A DNA stretch of 64,000 nucleotides from CBDIDH01 sp965277595 (GCA_965277595.1 CBDIDH010000002.1:3286001-3350000), one strand, 5' to 3'; positions 40,075-48,687 are shown, counted from the stretch's first letter. Numbers and translations: made by a program. Notes: generated by a model not told the origin, from the letters alone.

Positions 40075-40148
40075 ATCCCTACTGGTTTCACCTAGCGCGT
40101 CTTGGCGCCCTGATTATCCTGATTTTGTGCTCGAACTGGGGCGATTGA
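40071..40148 (+). CDS. 25-residue hydrophobic peptide
   Basis: GTG start overlapping the previous stop (GTGA); product NPYWFHLARLGALIILILCS and a short polar end, one membrane span. No separate ribosome site needed. Weak but suggestive. Confidence 0.35.
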   Translation: MNPYWFHLARLGALIILILCSNWGD

Positions 40149-40180
40149 TAGTCGGGATACCCGGTCAAGCGATGTCTGCC

Positions 40181-40471
40181 TCAAGCCGCATCCTCGTCAT
40201 CGAAGAGATTGCCTTGGGACATCCCCAAAGCAACGAGGTAGACATCGAGCGTCGTCTCCGCCTCCTCCCGCGCCTGGGCATCCATCTTCCGCATCTTGAT
40301 GATGGTCCGGATCGCTTTCACGTCGAACCCGTTTCCTTTCGCCTCCGCGAACACATCGCGGATGTCCGCCGCTATCCCGACCTTTTCTTCCTCGAGCTTC
40401 TCTACTCGGCCGATGATCGATTTGAGTTGGTCGACGGCGATCCCGCCGACGCGATTATGCCCTTGCTTCAT
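40181..40471 (-). CDS. GapR-like (DUF2312) protein
   Basis: 96 residues. VDQLKSIIGRVEKLEEEKVG, then DIRDVFAEAKGNGFDVKAIR and MRKMDAQAREEAETTLDVYL, the fixed pattern of DUF2312, the GapR family. GapR is a DNA-clamping protein that tracks overtwisted DNA ahead of replication and transcription. Phage copies are common; here it sits in the recombination cluster. Confidence 0.85.
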   Translation of the reverse strand: MKQGHNRVGGIAVDQLKSIIGRVEKLEEEKVGIAADIRDVFAEAKGNGFDVKAIRTIIKMRKMDAQAREEAETTLDVYLVALGMSQGNLFDDEDAA

Positions 40472-40489
40472 GTCTCTCCCTTTCGTTAG

Positions 40490-40921
40490 TCAGTTAACTT
40501 GCTCATTCGGCAGCGGGATACCGATCCCAAGCGTTTCTGCGGCCCAAGCACGGACCTTCTCAACGTAGATTTCGAACTCCATCGTCCCGAGTTTGGCCGT
40601 GGAACCGGGTCCCGTCAGGACTTCGCCATCGGGGGTTACGAAGACCTGCTTCAGTTTCCCGACGTGGTCCTTGAGGTAGGAATGAATATCCTCGGCATCG
40701 ACGTTGTTCCCCGCCTCGCGGAAGACCTGGACGATCACCGGGTAGACGCAACCCCAGAGGTAGGCGTTCTGATTCAGACTCCTACGCCGCTTCTGCTCTT
40801 TGAGCGTTAGAATGAGACGCTTCCCGTCCATTCGTGCCACGGCACTCATCAGGCGGTGCAACGTCCCTGTTGGCATTTTGCCGCCCTCAGGTTGGAATGG
40901 GATCTCTATTAGCTCGACCAT
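40490..40921 (-). CDS. NinB family recombination protein
   Basis: 143 residues. ILTLKEQKRRRSLNQNAYLW followed by GCVYPVIVQVFREAG and DAEDIHSYLKDHVG matches the lambda NinB/Orf family, a single-strand-DNA-binding recombination mediator. LGTMEFEIYVEKVRAWAAE at the C-terminus fits. It lies directly downstream of SSB and Bet, as in many phage recombination modules. Confidence 0.8.
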   Translation of the reverse strand: MVELIEIPFQPEGGKMPTGTLHRLMSAVARMDGKRLILTLKEQKRRRSLNQNAYLWGCVYPVIVQVFREAGNNVDAEDIHSYLKDHVGKLKQVFVTPDGEVLTGPGSTAKLGTMEFEIYVEKVRAWAAETLGIGIPLPNEQVN

Positions 40922-40923
40922 GG

Positions 40924-41388
40924 TCAGAACGGGATCTCATCGTCGAGGATCTCGCCAACGGGCTTGCCGCCGGAAGCGCCGGGATTCTGATTCGCTTGCG
41001 GGGCGTTATAGCTGCTGCCCGAATTATCGCCGTCGCGGCGGCCGTCGAGCATGGTCAGCGTGGCGTTAAAGCCTTGCAACACCACCTCGGTCGAATATTT
41101 TTCCTGGCCGGACTGATCGGTCCATTTGCGGGTCTGAAGCGTGCCTTCGAGATAAACCTTGGCGCCTTTTTTCAGGTAATTCTTGGCGATATTGACCAAG
41201 CCTTCGCTGAAAATAACCACCCGGTGCCATTCGGTTTTTTCCTTGCGCTCGCCGCTATTGCGGTCCTTCCAGGATTCGGAGGTGGCGATCGTCAGGTTGG
41301 CGATTTCCCTGCCGTCCTGAGTGCTGCGGATTTCAGGGTCCTTACCCAGATTCCCTACCAGAATGACCTTGTTGACGCTGCCTGCCAT
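40924..41388 (-). CDS. ssb: single-stranded DNA-binding protein
   Basis: 154 residues. MAGSVNKVILVGNLGKDPEI, then LTIATSESWKDR and an OB-fold body with LVNIAKNYLKKGAKVYLEGT. A Gly/Asn/Gln-rich linker leads to the acidic tip DDEIPF, which docks partner proteins. Complete with intact tip. Between Bet and NinB it serves phage recombination and replication. TTGTTGACG-type early region; start with AGGAGCG. Confidence 0.95.
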   Translation of the reverse strand: MAGSVNKVILVGNLGKDPEIRSTQDGREIANLTIATSESWKDRNSGERKEKTEWHRVVIFSEGLVNIAKNYLKKGAKVYLEGTLQTRKWTDQSGQEKYSTEVVLQGFNATLTMLDGRRDGDNSGSSYNAPQANQNPGASGGKPVGEILDDEIPF

Positions 41389-41399
41389 AATCGCTCCTT

Positions 41400-42356
41400 T
41401 TACGCCGCCGCCAGGTCGGCCAGCTTGTTATGAACCTCTTCCATCTTTTTCTTCAGCTCAAACGCATCCCCTGGATTGCACGCCCAAAACTGCTTTAATC
41501 CCATCGTGTTTTGTTCTTTCCAGAAATCGATGGCCTGAGCATCGGGCATCGCCATGACATGTTCCATCACGCGGTCGGCGAACCTGCCGATCGGGATGAT
41601 CTGTAAGCCCTCCGACATCTCAAAAATCGCCGGAATCGCATCCTTGCCGGCGACACGTTTATGGCGTTCGTCACGCTCGTGTGCATCAGCCGCCTCACTG
41701 GCCGTCATGTCGAGATAACTTTTGTCCATCTCTTCCTGGACGACTAAACCACTCATTTCCTCCGGCCATCCCTTCCGAAGGGCCTTGGCCTCCGCGCACT
41801 TCTCGATCATTGCCCTGGCCATCCGTCGCCAATTCGGTTTCTTCTTATCGAGCAGCAGCCTCCCGTTGCCGACGAATTTATTGTCTTTCCACTCGCCGTC
41901 TTCAACGATGGGGGCGAATTCGTCCCAATAGACCGTCCCGACGCAAGCATGCCACAGCTTGTCGGGACCGAACTTATAGGCCCGTACGGTACATTTCACG
42001 ATGCCGACAGGGTTCGTATCCGGCGACTTTGCGGCATCGTCATACTCGAAAGACGGCTCCTGATCGTCTGGCCGATAATCCGCGCAACGCGCCGCTTTTG
42101 AGCGATAACCGTCGATGCTGGTCACGGGAGTAAGCTGGCGTTCCTCGACATCCCGCCATTGGCCCGATTCATCCTTTGCACGTTTTGTCTTCTTGAATAC
42201 GAACGCGTAGATCTGCTTCCGGAATGGATCAAGCCCCTGATGCTTACACATCTCGATGAACAGATCGAACTCGCTCTGATTGCAGTCCTTGGCGACCGTA
42301 TGCCGGATCAGTGACAACTGCGATGCCGAATAGGTCTGCTGGATTAGCTCGTTCAT
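41400..42356 (-). CDS. bet: RecT/Bet single-strand annealing protein
   Basis: 318 residues, slightly above lambda Bet (261). NQSEFDLFIEMCKHQGLDPF then KQIYAFVFKKTK, RQLTPVTSIDGYRSKAARCA, and CTVRAYKFG...LWHACVGTVYWDEF are Bet family landmarks. It anneals complementary single strands during recombination-dependent replication. Its C-terminal 80 residues are specific to this branch. No lambda-exo/RecE partner is adjacent; the VRR-NUC protein at 43355 could be the partner. It follows Gp157 with a single-base overlap. Confidence 0.9.
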   Translation of the reverse strand: MNELIQQTYSASQLSLIRHTVAKDCNQSEFDLFIEMCKHQGLDPFRKQIYAFVFKKTKRAKDESGQWRDVEERQLTPVTSIDGYRSKAARCADYRPDDQEPSFEYDDAAKSPDTNPVGIVKCTVRAYKFGPDKLWHACVGTVYWDEFAPIVEDGEWKDNKFVGNGRLLLDKKKPNWRRMARAMIEKCAEAKALRKGWPEEMSGLVVQEEMDKSYLDMTASEAADAHERDERHKRVAGKDAIPAIFEMSEGLQIIPIGRFADRVMEHVMAMPDAQAIDFWKEQNTMGLKQFWACNPGDAFELKKKMEEVHNKLADLAAA

Positions 42357-42874
42357 TATTTCCTCCGTATAGCCAGTGAAAGTTTCCCGTTGCCGGTAGT
42401 AACTCCTTCGATGACCTCTCCGTCGTTAAGCACCGCTTCCTTTAATGCCTTCTTATCCAGTTTCGGTGGCTGCGACGTGAAGAATCGCGACGGTAATGCG
42501 GATTCATCAGTAATCACGATGTCAGGTCCTATCCGTGAGACGCTTAGAGTCGCGACTGGGGACTGGATGAGGTTCTCTCCACGGGTTTCCATGCATTGGA
42601 GGATAATATTCCGGAGGCTTTCAGCCGTCCGTGCTAATCTGCCTTTCCTTTCCGTCAGCTCCTTGATTCGAACCGCGACGGCCTCAGCCTGCAGTTCGCG
42701 TTCGATAGCCTCCTCGGCCAATTCGAGGCATAAACCTTTGAAGTCAGACTCCGACGAAAGGTCATCAGAGAGCGAGAAGACGTCCTCTTGTTCCACTTCA
42801 TATCGCATCTTGCGGAGCTGCTCGATTCTCTGACGGATCGAAAGGGATTCCTCGGCCTGCAGTCGTCGCGTCAT
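42356..42874 (-). CDS. Gp157-like siphovirus protein
   Basis: 172 residues. ESDFKGLCLELAEEAIEREL, then a long helical coiled coil with LTERKGRLARTAESLRNIIL and a beta segment TLSVSRIGPDIVITDESALP and RFFTSQPPKLDKKALKEA: the siphovirus Gp157 pattern, linked to resistance or recombination but with no proven activity. Starts at 42874 after AAGGA, at the top of the leftward recombination operon. Confidence 0.8.
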   Translation of the reverse strand: MTRRLQAEESLSIRQRIEQLRKMRYEVEQEDVFSLSDDLSSESDFKGLCLELAEEAIERELQAEAVAVRIKELTERKGRLARTAESLRNIILQCMETRGENLIQSPVATLSVSRIGPDIVITDESALPSRFFTSQPPKLDKKALKEAVLNDGEVIEGVTTGNGKLSLAIRRK

Positions 42875-42955
42875 ACAGATTCCTTGACAGTAGCGTTTTA
42901 ATATGCCAACCATAATTCATAATAAACCCTCGCGCAACAGGGAATTTGCACCCTC

Positions 42956-43150
42956 ATGCAGACAGTTCCTAACCCATCGGAGTTAATCGAGGAAGGCAAG
43001 AATAAGTTTGGAACTTACGCCGAACTTTGCCGCCGGACTGGACTCAACAAATCCACCATTAAACGGATACGGAAGGGGACCGGTAAGGGTCGCTGGCACG
43101 CGGCAACTATCGGCAGGCTGGTGAAGGCGCTCAATGAATCCGTTCGCTGA
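42956..43150 (+). CDS. Cro/CI-type small regulator
   Basis: 64 residues. KFGTYAELCRRTGLNKSTIK and RIRKGTGKGRWHAATIGRLV: a helix-turn-helix with a classical GLNKSTIKRI recognition helix. It faces away from the recombination operon, so may control both, with operators in the A+T-rich 42880-42955 gap. Confidence 0.65.
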   Translation: MQTVPNPSELIEEGKNKFGTYAELCRRTGLNKSTIKRIRKGTGKGRWHAATIGRLVKALNESVR

Positions 43151-43358
43151 TGAATACGAAAAGGCCCTGAGAAAAGCCGGCGAGCGGGTCAGCCCCGCCG
43201 CCAAGCTCCTGGCCGAGCAGATCGGCCGGTGGTTCGAGGGCTACGGCAAGCAACAGGCCGGGGACAGGGAAGCGGACAGGCAGGCTAGGGCCAAGCTCGA
43301 AGCTCGCATGGCGGCCATCGAGAAGCGCCTGTCTAAAATGGGGAGGGACGAGGCTTGA
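43134..43358 (+). CDS. 74-residue charged helical protein
   Basis: MNPFADEYEKALRKAGERVS, then a long helix with many Arg/Glu (DREADRQARAKLEARMAAIE). Starts inside the previous gene (overlap 17 bases) and its stop overlaps the next start. No family recognised. Confidence 0.5.
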   Translation: MNPFADEYEKALRKAGERVSPAAKLLAEQIGRWFEGYGKQQAGDREADRQARAKLEARMAAIEKRLSKMGRDEA

Positions 43359-43855
43359 TCGGCCTCAACATAGACTCCCCGGATTACGCCATCACGATGC
43401 TGATGTCCCGCGGAAAGATCCCGATGCACGCCCACGTCGAGCCGGAGGAGGGTATCTGCATTGACTTCGCCGACCTAATGCGCAAGGCAACCGTATCGGG
43501 GCGTTACAGGGGCATCTGGGGTCACATCCCGAACGAAGGGAAGCGTCATCCCCTCGTCGCCCTCGTTCTCAAGGCGATGGGCTTGATTCCTGGTTCGACT
43601 GATTTCTATTTCATCTGGGACGGCGGGGGCGGGGTGATCGAGTTTAAAGTCCCAGCCCGCGTGCGAATTAACGGGAAGGGCAAGCTCGTCAGGGTTCCGG
43701 CCACGGAGAGGAGTCCATACCAGAATTACTTCCGCGCCTGGTGCGTGGAGAAGAGGGTCCGTTACGCGCTCTGCTACGAGCCGGACGAAGCGATGAGCGT
43801 CCTGGAGGGATGGGGCGCCTTCGTCGCGGCCCCGGATAACATTAATCGATCGTAA
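43355..43855 (+). CDS. VRR-NUC-type nuclease
   Basis: 166 residues from a TTG start. HIPNEGKRHPLVALVLKAMG, LIPGSTDFYFIWDGGGGVIE and FKVP then SPYQNYFRAWCVEK give the VRR-NUC core: GS-D at the active strand, E-x-K (IEFKVP) and the Q of SPYQ. This family cuts branched or flapped DNA. It could supply the nuclease for the Bet annealase. It is followed by a 215-base gap without a gene, holding a CACCCT/AGGGTG hairpin (43957-43981). Confidence 0.75.
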   Translation: MIGLNIDSPDYAITMLMSRGKIPMHAHVEPEEGICIDFADLMRKATVSGRYRGIWGHIPNEGKRHPLVALVLKAMGLIPGSTDFYFIWDGGGGVIEFKVPARVRINGKGKLVRVPATERSPYQNYFRAWCVEKRVRYALCYEPDEAMSVLEGWGAFVAAPDNINRS

Positions 43856-44070
43856 CGGTCCACTTGGATTTCCTGCTGGCGATTACTAACACAATGCATT
43901 GGAAAGTTAGCAATTTTTATATTCCATTTATGGGCGCCTTATGTTATCGCTGTATCCACCCTCTACCTCATTTGCAGGGTGAATATGAGCGGGGCTAGAC
44001 TGATCCTCGAAAAGCGGAATCCTTCGCCGCCTGCCCCGTCTCTCATGGAAGGAAGCTTTGAAGGAAGCTT
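43856..44070. other. intergenic region before replication genes
   Basis: No gene. Contains a CACCCT...AGGGTG inverted repeat (43957-43981), a possible terminator of the VRR-NUC unit, an inverted CGATTACTAAC/GTTAGCAAT pair (43880-43915), and a repeat of GGAAGGAAGCTT just before the next start, the second copy of which is its ribosome site. Confidence 0.4.
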
Positions 44071-44874
44071 ATGTCGGGTTTCATCTACCTCCATCGCGGC
44101 CTCTTCAGTCACCCGCTATTCAAATCGAAGTCCCCATTCTGCGAGTTTAAGGCATGGCTCTGGCTCCTCGAACATGCCAACTTTTCTCCTAGTCAGTTCC
44201 GGCATAAGCACGAGATATACACTATCCCACGCGGCACCCTGGCCACGAGCTATAGGGCGTTGGCTGAGCATTGGCATTGGTCTCCCAACCGGGCGATACG
44301 TGTTTTGAATCTGTTCCAAAAAGAAGGAATGATTGAAATTAAAACGGAACACGGTTTCGTCGCCATATCCATTTGTAATTACTCTAAATACCAAGAGCCG
44401 TGGAACGACGACGGAACACAGGCGGAACAGCGACGGAACACAGACGGAACAGCGACGGATACTAATCAAATAAAGGCAAAGAAAGGAAATAAAGAAAAGA
44501 AGGGACCCGCCGACTTACCGGATTGGTTGCCCGTCGATCTCTGGCGGGATTATCTGGAAATGCGAAAAAACAAGAGGGCTTCACCCACGGATAAGGCAAT
44601 CGTCCTTCTGCTTGCAAAGCTGGATAGCTGGAGGGCGAAAGGACATGACCCGTCCGAAATACTGAGCAAATCGATCACAAGCAACTGGACTGATCTCTAC
44701 GAACCGAAAGGAAATCGCAATGAAAACGATAGCAGAATCCATCACGGCCATCAGCAACCAACCAAAGCCGATCGAGGGAAAGAGGCTGTCCGTCGCGCCG
44801 CAATCGCAGGCGGCTTTGCTCCTGAAGAATGGATCGGAGAGCAAGAAGGCACTGGCAGCCCGTTTATACCGTGA
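44071..44874 (+). CDS. phage replication initiator-like protein with winged helix
   Basis: 267 residues. MSGFIYLHRGLFSHPLFKSK, FCEFKAWLWLLEHANFSP and IPRGTLATSYRALAEHWHWS form the N-terminal domain of phage replication proteins in which a winged helix (TLATSYRALAEHW.WS.NRAIRVL) binds the origin. KQKGN-type basic linker and the C-terminal LDSWRAKGHDPSEILSKSIT then typical SW.dLy end fit the DnaD-like/helicase-loader class. Its last 155 bases overlap the next gene in another frame. Confidence 0.75.
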   Translation: MSGFIYLHRGLFSHPLFKSKSPFCEFKAWLWLLEHANFSPSQFRHKHEIYTIPRGTLATSYRALAEHWHWSPNRAIRVLNLFQKEGMIEIKTEHGFVAISICNYSKYQEPWNDDGTQAEQRRNTDGTATDTNQIKAKKGNKEKKGPADLPDWLPVDLWRDYLEMRKNKRASPTDKAIVLLLAKLDSWRAKGHDPSEILSKSITSNWTDLYEPKGNRNENDSRIHHGHQQPTKADRGKEAVRRAAIAGGFAPEEWIGEQEGTGSPFIP

Positions 44875-45445
44875 TTTCTATGCGATGAAGACCTACGGCA
44901 AGGAACCGGAATCGCTGGATAGCATTATTTCGCTGTTCAACGAAGGCCTGGCGGATTTCCCGGTGGACAAGATCAACGCAGCATTCAGGCTCCACGCCCA
45001 GCGCAGCGCGGAGTTCCCGACGCTTGCCGACATTGTCGGAATCATCAGGCGCAATGGCAAACCCACCTTGAAGGAATCGGATATCATCGCGATTCGCAAG
45101 AAGGACGGCGAAGATCGGACCGGTGCCGAATGGGCAATGCTCAAAGAATGGGACGCCCAGCAGCAAGAGGGCTGGCGAGATGATCCCGACCCGCAGAAAG
45201 ATGCTGCGATGCTTACGGAGAATCTCCGACTTCGGCAACACGTTAGTGATTTGAAGGACGAGATTCGTCGCCTCTCCGACCTGCTTCGTGAAGTGCGAGT
45301 TGCAAAAGGTATCGAGCCACAGGCGCCGTCATTGGCAGAAAAGGTTGATCGCACGATTCGGGCCATGCGTGAAAGCGGCGCTCCGGAGACAGATGTCTCG
45401 ACTTTTGCCAGTCAGTACGACATTGCCATCCCAGGTGGCATATGA
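44720..45445 (+). CDS. putative helicase loader / replication P-like protein
   Basis: 241 residues. LAARLYRDFYAMKTYGKEPE, then AAFRLHAQRSAEFPTLADIV and IIRRNGKPTLKESDIIAI. This pattern (FY.. .YG..., then AF..H...S..FPTPADIV.II) is a phage family placed beside initiators, probably loading the replicative helicase. GAAAGGAAATC precedes the ATG inside the initiator gene. A C-terminal coiled coil follows. Confidence 0.6.
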   Translation: MKTIAESITAISNQPKPIEGKRLSVAPQSQAALLLKNGSESKKALAARLYRDFYAMKTYGKEPESLDSIISLFNEGLADFPVDKINAAFRLHAQRSAEFPTLADIVGIIRRNGKPTLKESDIIAIRKKDGEDRTGAEWAMLKEWDAQQQEGWRDDPDPQKDAAMLTENLRLRQHVSDLKDEIRRLSDLLREVRVAKGIEPQAPSLAEKVDRTIRAMRESGAPETDVSTFASQYDIAIPGGI

Positions 45446-45759
45446 CGCTCGAAGGACTCATATCCCGGGCCAAAGCCCGCGGATCAGAACGTCTCTATCT
45501 CGACTGGCTCCGGCTCCAACCTTCCGCGGTCGACGGGGGATTCGACTGGGATATGGACACAGGGCGGGGATACTGCCAAGCCTGCCATTATCGGACCTCG
45601 GTGAACTCGGGCACGGGATGCAAGCCCGAGTACCAAGCCGTTCCCCTGACTGCAGCCCAGCATAGGACGCAGCATCAGATTGGTCAGTTCGCGTTCATGC
45701 CGCGGGACTGGTGGGAGGGCCAGGTCCTGAAATACCTGGCTCGCTGGCTCGAATCATAG
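45442..45759 (+). CDS. HNH-like/DUF968-type phage protein
   Basis: 105 residues. GYCQACHYRTSVNSGTGCKP, then EYQAVPLTAAQHRTQHQIGQ: the CxxCH...  GTG.KPe y.aVPL...HR..HQ pattern of small HNH or DUF968 phage proteins, with paired Cys and His for metal. WWEGQVLKYLARW closes it. It overlaps the loader gene by four bases. Likely a structure-selective nuclease, unproven. Confidence 0.6.
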   Translation: MTLEGLISRAKARGSERLYLDWLRLQPSAVDGGFDWDMDTGRGYCQACHYRTSVNSGTGCKPEYQAVPLTAAQHRTQHQIGQFAFMPRDWWEGQVLKYLARWLES

Positions 45760-46016
45760 CAGCAGCTTCGGGATGATGAATAGCGACAGAAGCAAGTACG
45801 AATCGGCTAGATACTGCATAACCACTCCTTCGCACCGGATGGCACGTCTGCCCCGGCGGCTCGTTTCGTCCGACGCGGGCCCCAGTCGGAATCAGCGTCG
45901 CACCCGAGGCGTCAAAATGCTATGCGGCATGGCAGGACGGGGTATAAGTTTCGCATTAAAACCTTGTAACCCCCACCCGTTGTGCTACTCTCAGCCTTGA
46001 CAACGCCCCGGGTGGT
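45760..46016. other. gap before packaging genes
   Basis: About 257 bases, no convincing gene. On the opposite strand a 21-residue hydrophobic frame (45754-45819) has a GGAG site but is too short to trust. The region marks the change from replication to late genes; a late promoter is expected but I cannot pick one. Confidence 0.35.
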
Positions 46017-46532
46017 ATGGCCGACGACGAACCGTCCTACAAACGCAGACATCTCGTTCCCCTCAAGATCGCGGAGCGCCGCAACCTCGTCGTCGGCTAT
46101 GACGGGGCCGGGTACATCAACGCAGCCTACCAGCCCAACCCCTTTCTCATCGACGTCCTGCTCGCCCGCAAGTTCATCAAGGCGGAACACCATTTCTACG
46201 GCATGCAGATGATCGCGATGCACCGGGTCTTCCTCGACCCCGTCCTCACCAAGGTCGGCATGCTACGGGTCAAGACCGAGGACGAGGCAAGCCCCAGCAA
46301 GCCCATCCCGATCGAGGACATCGACTATCTGCGAATCCTCCGCGAGCTTCGCAACGACCGCTGGAAGAGGATCGTAGCCCTCGTCTGCACGGACGACGCC
46401 GATCCGCGTCTGATCGACCAGCTCGAGCGGATCGAGGGGACGGTGTGGATGGCATTCAGCGAGCTCTCCACAGCGGTCAAGGCGCTATGGGAGCGCAAGG
46501 AGGCGGCCATAAAGAATCAATATGGAGAATGA
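46017..46532 (+). CDS. hypothetical protein upstream of terminase
   Basis: 171 residues. MADDEPSYKRRHLVPLKIAE, GYDGAGYINAAYQPNPFLID, then GMQMIAMHRVFLDPVLTKVG and a long C-terminal helix. It precedes the terminase small subunit and could be a late regulator or packaging protein; it fits no family I recognise. Confidence 0.55.
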   Translation: MADDEPSYKRRHLVPLKIAERRNLVVGYDGAGYINAAYQPNPFLIDVLLARKFIKAEHHFYGMQMIAMHRVFLDPVLTKVGMLRVKTEDEASPSKPIPIEDIDYLRILRELRNDRWKRIVALVCTDDADPRLIDQLERIEGTVWMAFSELSTAVKALWERKEAAIKNQYGE

Positions 46533-46611
46533 CGAAACTTGTTGCGCGAGCATAAAGGCCGTGCGATAATGCTGTTAACGAGGTGATTTCGCACGCCTAG
46601 AGATTGGCCAT

Positions 46612-47019
46612 ATGAGCCTTACCCCCAAACAAGAAAAATTCTGCCAGAAATACATCGAACTCGGCGACGCCACGAAAGCCTATTACGCCTCCTACGATGC
46701 CAAGGGATCGAAACCGATTACAGCGAATAGGGCGGCGAAGGCATTGCTGGATAACCCCAAGATTGCAACTCGCGTGCGCGAAATCCAGGATTTCCACTTC
46801 AAGCGTCACGTCGTCACCGTCGACACCATCACTCAGGAACTGGACGAGTCTCGCAAGCTCGCCACGGCAGATAAGCAGCATAGCGCGGCGATCACCGCCA
46901 GCATCGGCAAGGCGAAGCTGCACGGGCTGATCACCGATCAGGCGAAGGTCGTCGCCGATGTCGGCCTCACCGCCAAGGTCAACATCTACCTGCCGGACAA
47001 TGGCAGGGACGGAAGTTAG
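46612..47019 (+). CDS. terS: terminase small subunit
   Basis: 135 residues. MSLTPKQEKFCQKYIELGDA, then AYYASYDAKGSKPITANRAA and LLDNPKIATRVREIQD form the helix-turn-helix DNA-binding part of the Terminase_2 family. Its C-terminal part is basic and helical, for oligomerisation and contact with the large subunit. Overlaps TerL's start by 20 bases. Confidence 0.85.
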   Translation: MSLTPKQEKFCQKYIELGDATKAYYASYDAKGSKPITANRAAKALLDNPKIATRVREIQDFHFKRHVVTVDTITQELDESRKLATADKQHSAAITASIGKAKLHGLITDQAKVVADVGLTAKVNIYLPDNGRDGS

Positions 47020-48364
47020 ACCGCAGCCGGGCCCGCAGCAGGCTTTCCTGGCCAGCCAAGCGGATTTCGCCATTTACGGAGGCGGTGCCGGGGGTGGGAA
47101 GACCTTCGGCCTCCTCCTCGAGCCTCTTCGCCACGTTTCCAACCCCGAGTTCGGCGCCGTCATCTTCCGGCGCAACAGCGTCCAGGTCCGCAACGAAGGC
47201 GGCCTCTGGGACGAGAGCGCCAAGCTTTACCCGCTCGTGGGGGCCAAGCCGCAGCAGAGTATCCTGCAATGGCAGTTCCCGTCCGGGGCCAAGCTCAAAT
47301 TCGCCCACCTGGAACACGAGACGACCAAGCATGACTGGCAGGGCAGCCAGATCCCGCTGATCGGCTTCGACGAGCTGACGCATTTCAGCCGTAGCCAACT
47401 CTTCTACATGCTCAGCCGCAACCGTTCGACCTGCGGCGTGCGGCCCTACATCAGGGCGACGACCAACCCGGACGCGGATAGCTGGGTGGCTGACTTCATC
47501 GCGTGGTACATCGACCAGGATACCGGCTACGCCATCCCCGAGCGTAGCGGCGTGGTCCGATACTTCACCACGCGCAACGACGAGGTGATCTGGGGCGATA
47601 GCAGGGAGGAATTGCTGGTTCGCTTCGCCGACCTGACGCACCACGACATCAAATCCTTCACGTTCATCCTGGCGAGCGTCTTCGACAACAAGATCCTGCT
47701 CGAGAAAGACCCGGGCTACCTGGGAAACCTCAAGGCCCTCCCGCTCGTCGAGCGTGAACGGCTACTGGGCGGAAACTGGAAGATCCGACCGAGCGCCGGG
47801 CTGTATTTCAAGCGTTCCTACTTCGAGATCGTCGCCGCGGCCCCCGCGAACGCCCGCAAGGTGCGCTGCTGGGACCTGGCCGCCACCGAGGCCGTCGACG
47901 GGAATACGCCGGATTGGACGGTCGGCATGAAGATGAGCCGGGATGCGCAGGGAATTTTCTACATCGAGCACGTCGAACGCTTCCAGGCGAGTCCCGAGAA
48001 GGTCGAGCGGGCCATCGTCAACACGGCAAACGCGGACGGCGTGCCGGTGACGATCCGGATACCCCAGGACCCCGGCCAGGCCGGCAAATCCCAGGCGCTC
48101 TATTTCGTGAGGCAACTCGCGGGATTCAACATCAGGACGAAGCGGGTGACAGGCGACAAGGTGACCAGGGCTTCCCCGGCCTCAGCCCAGGCGGAAGCCG
48201 GAAATATCAAAGTCGTCCGCGGGTCGTGGAACGACGCGTTCTTCAGCGAGGCGGAAAACTTCCCCGGCGGCGCGAAAGACGATCAGATTGATGCCCTTTC
48301 CGACTGCATCGAAGAACTGACAGGCGCCGATATCGGCAACCGCCCCATGATCCGCAGGCTCTAG
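47000..48364 (+). CDS. terL: terminase large subunit
   Basis: 454 residues from the ATG at 47000. Walker A GGGAGGGKT (27-35) and Walker B IPLIGFDE with Glu125 mark the packaging ATPase; FRRNSVQVRNEGGLWDE and LSRNRSTCGVRPYIRATTNP are the usual TerL segments. The nuclease domain follows, with RCWDLAATEAVDG (first Asp), and KDDQIDALSDCIEEL near the C-terminus. It translocates DNA into the prohead and cuts it. The start inside TerS has no strong ribosome site, so coupling to TerS is likely. Confidence 0.95.
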   Translation: MAGTEVRPQPGPQQAFLASQADFAIYGGGAGGGKTFGLLLEPLRHVSNPEFGAVIFRRNSVQVRNEGGLWDESAKLYPLVGAKPQQSILQWQFPSGAKLKFAHLEHETTKHDWQGSQIPLIGFDELTHFSRSQLFYMLSRNRSTCGVRPYIRATTNPDADSWVADFIAWYIDQDTGYAIPERSGVVRYFTTRNDEVIWGDSREELLVRFADLTHHDIKSFTFILASVFDNKILLEKDPGYLGNLKALPLVERERLLGGNWKIRPSAGLYFKRSYFEIVAAAPANARKVRCWDLAATEAVDGNTPDWTVGMKMSRDAQGIFYIEHVERFQASPEKVERAIVNTANADGVPVTIRIPQDPGQAGKSQALYFVRQLAGFNIRTKRVTGDKVTRASPASAQAEAGNIKVVRGSWNDAFFSEAENFPGGAKDDQIDALSDCIEELTGADIGNRPMIRRL

Positions 48365-48687
48365 GGCTTCAACGGATCGTACCCGTCGAGGGATTCGCGG
48401 GCCGTCCACACTTCGACGGCATGACTGCCCCGATAGGCCCGGACGTGCGCCAGGCTGCCCCAACCGCTCAGGTCGAGCACCGTGACGTGGAGCGGCTTGT
48501 CGGAGACGGTGCATCCGTTCGTGGCCAGCCAGTTCAGGGCGTCCATGTCCTTCTTGTATACGGCCAGGGTCATCTGGCTATAGAGATCCTCGCTCAGGCA
48601 TACGGGGGCGTCTTTCTTCAGCGTCACGGCGTAGGCCGGGGTTGATAATAGGGCCGCACCGACGGCCATGATGAATAGTTTACGCAT
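48361..48687 (-). CDS. small exported hypothetical protein
   Basis: 108 residues with a clear signal sequence (MRKLFIMAVGAALLSTPAYA). Mature part holds two Cys (VCLSEDLYSQ, NGCTVSD) probably disulfide-bonded. Leftward inside the late gene cluster, ending 4 bases into TerL. Looks like an accessory gene, expressed from the prophage. Confidence 0.6.
   Translation of the reverse strand: MRKLFIMAVGAALLSTPAYAVTLKKDAPVCLSEDLYSQMTLAVYKKDMDALNWLATNGCTVSDKPLHVTVLDLSGWGSLAHVRAYRGSHAVEVWTARESLDGYDPLKP

Noticed and set aside
45754..45819. 21-residue hydrophobic peptide opposite the HNH-like gene end
   Set aside because: A GGAG site is present, but the frame is too short and antisense; no second line of support.
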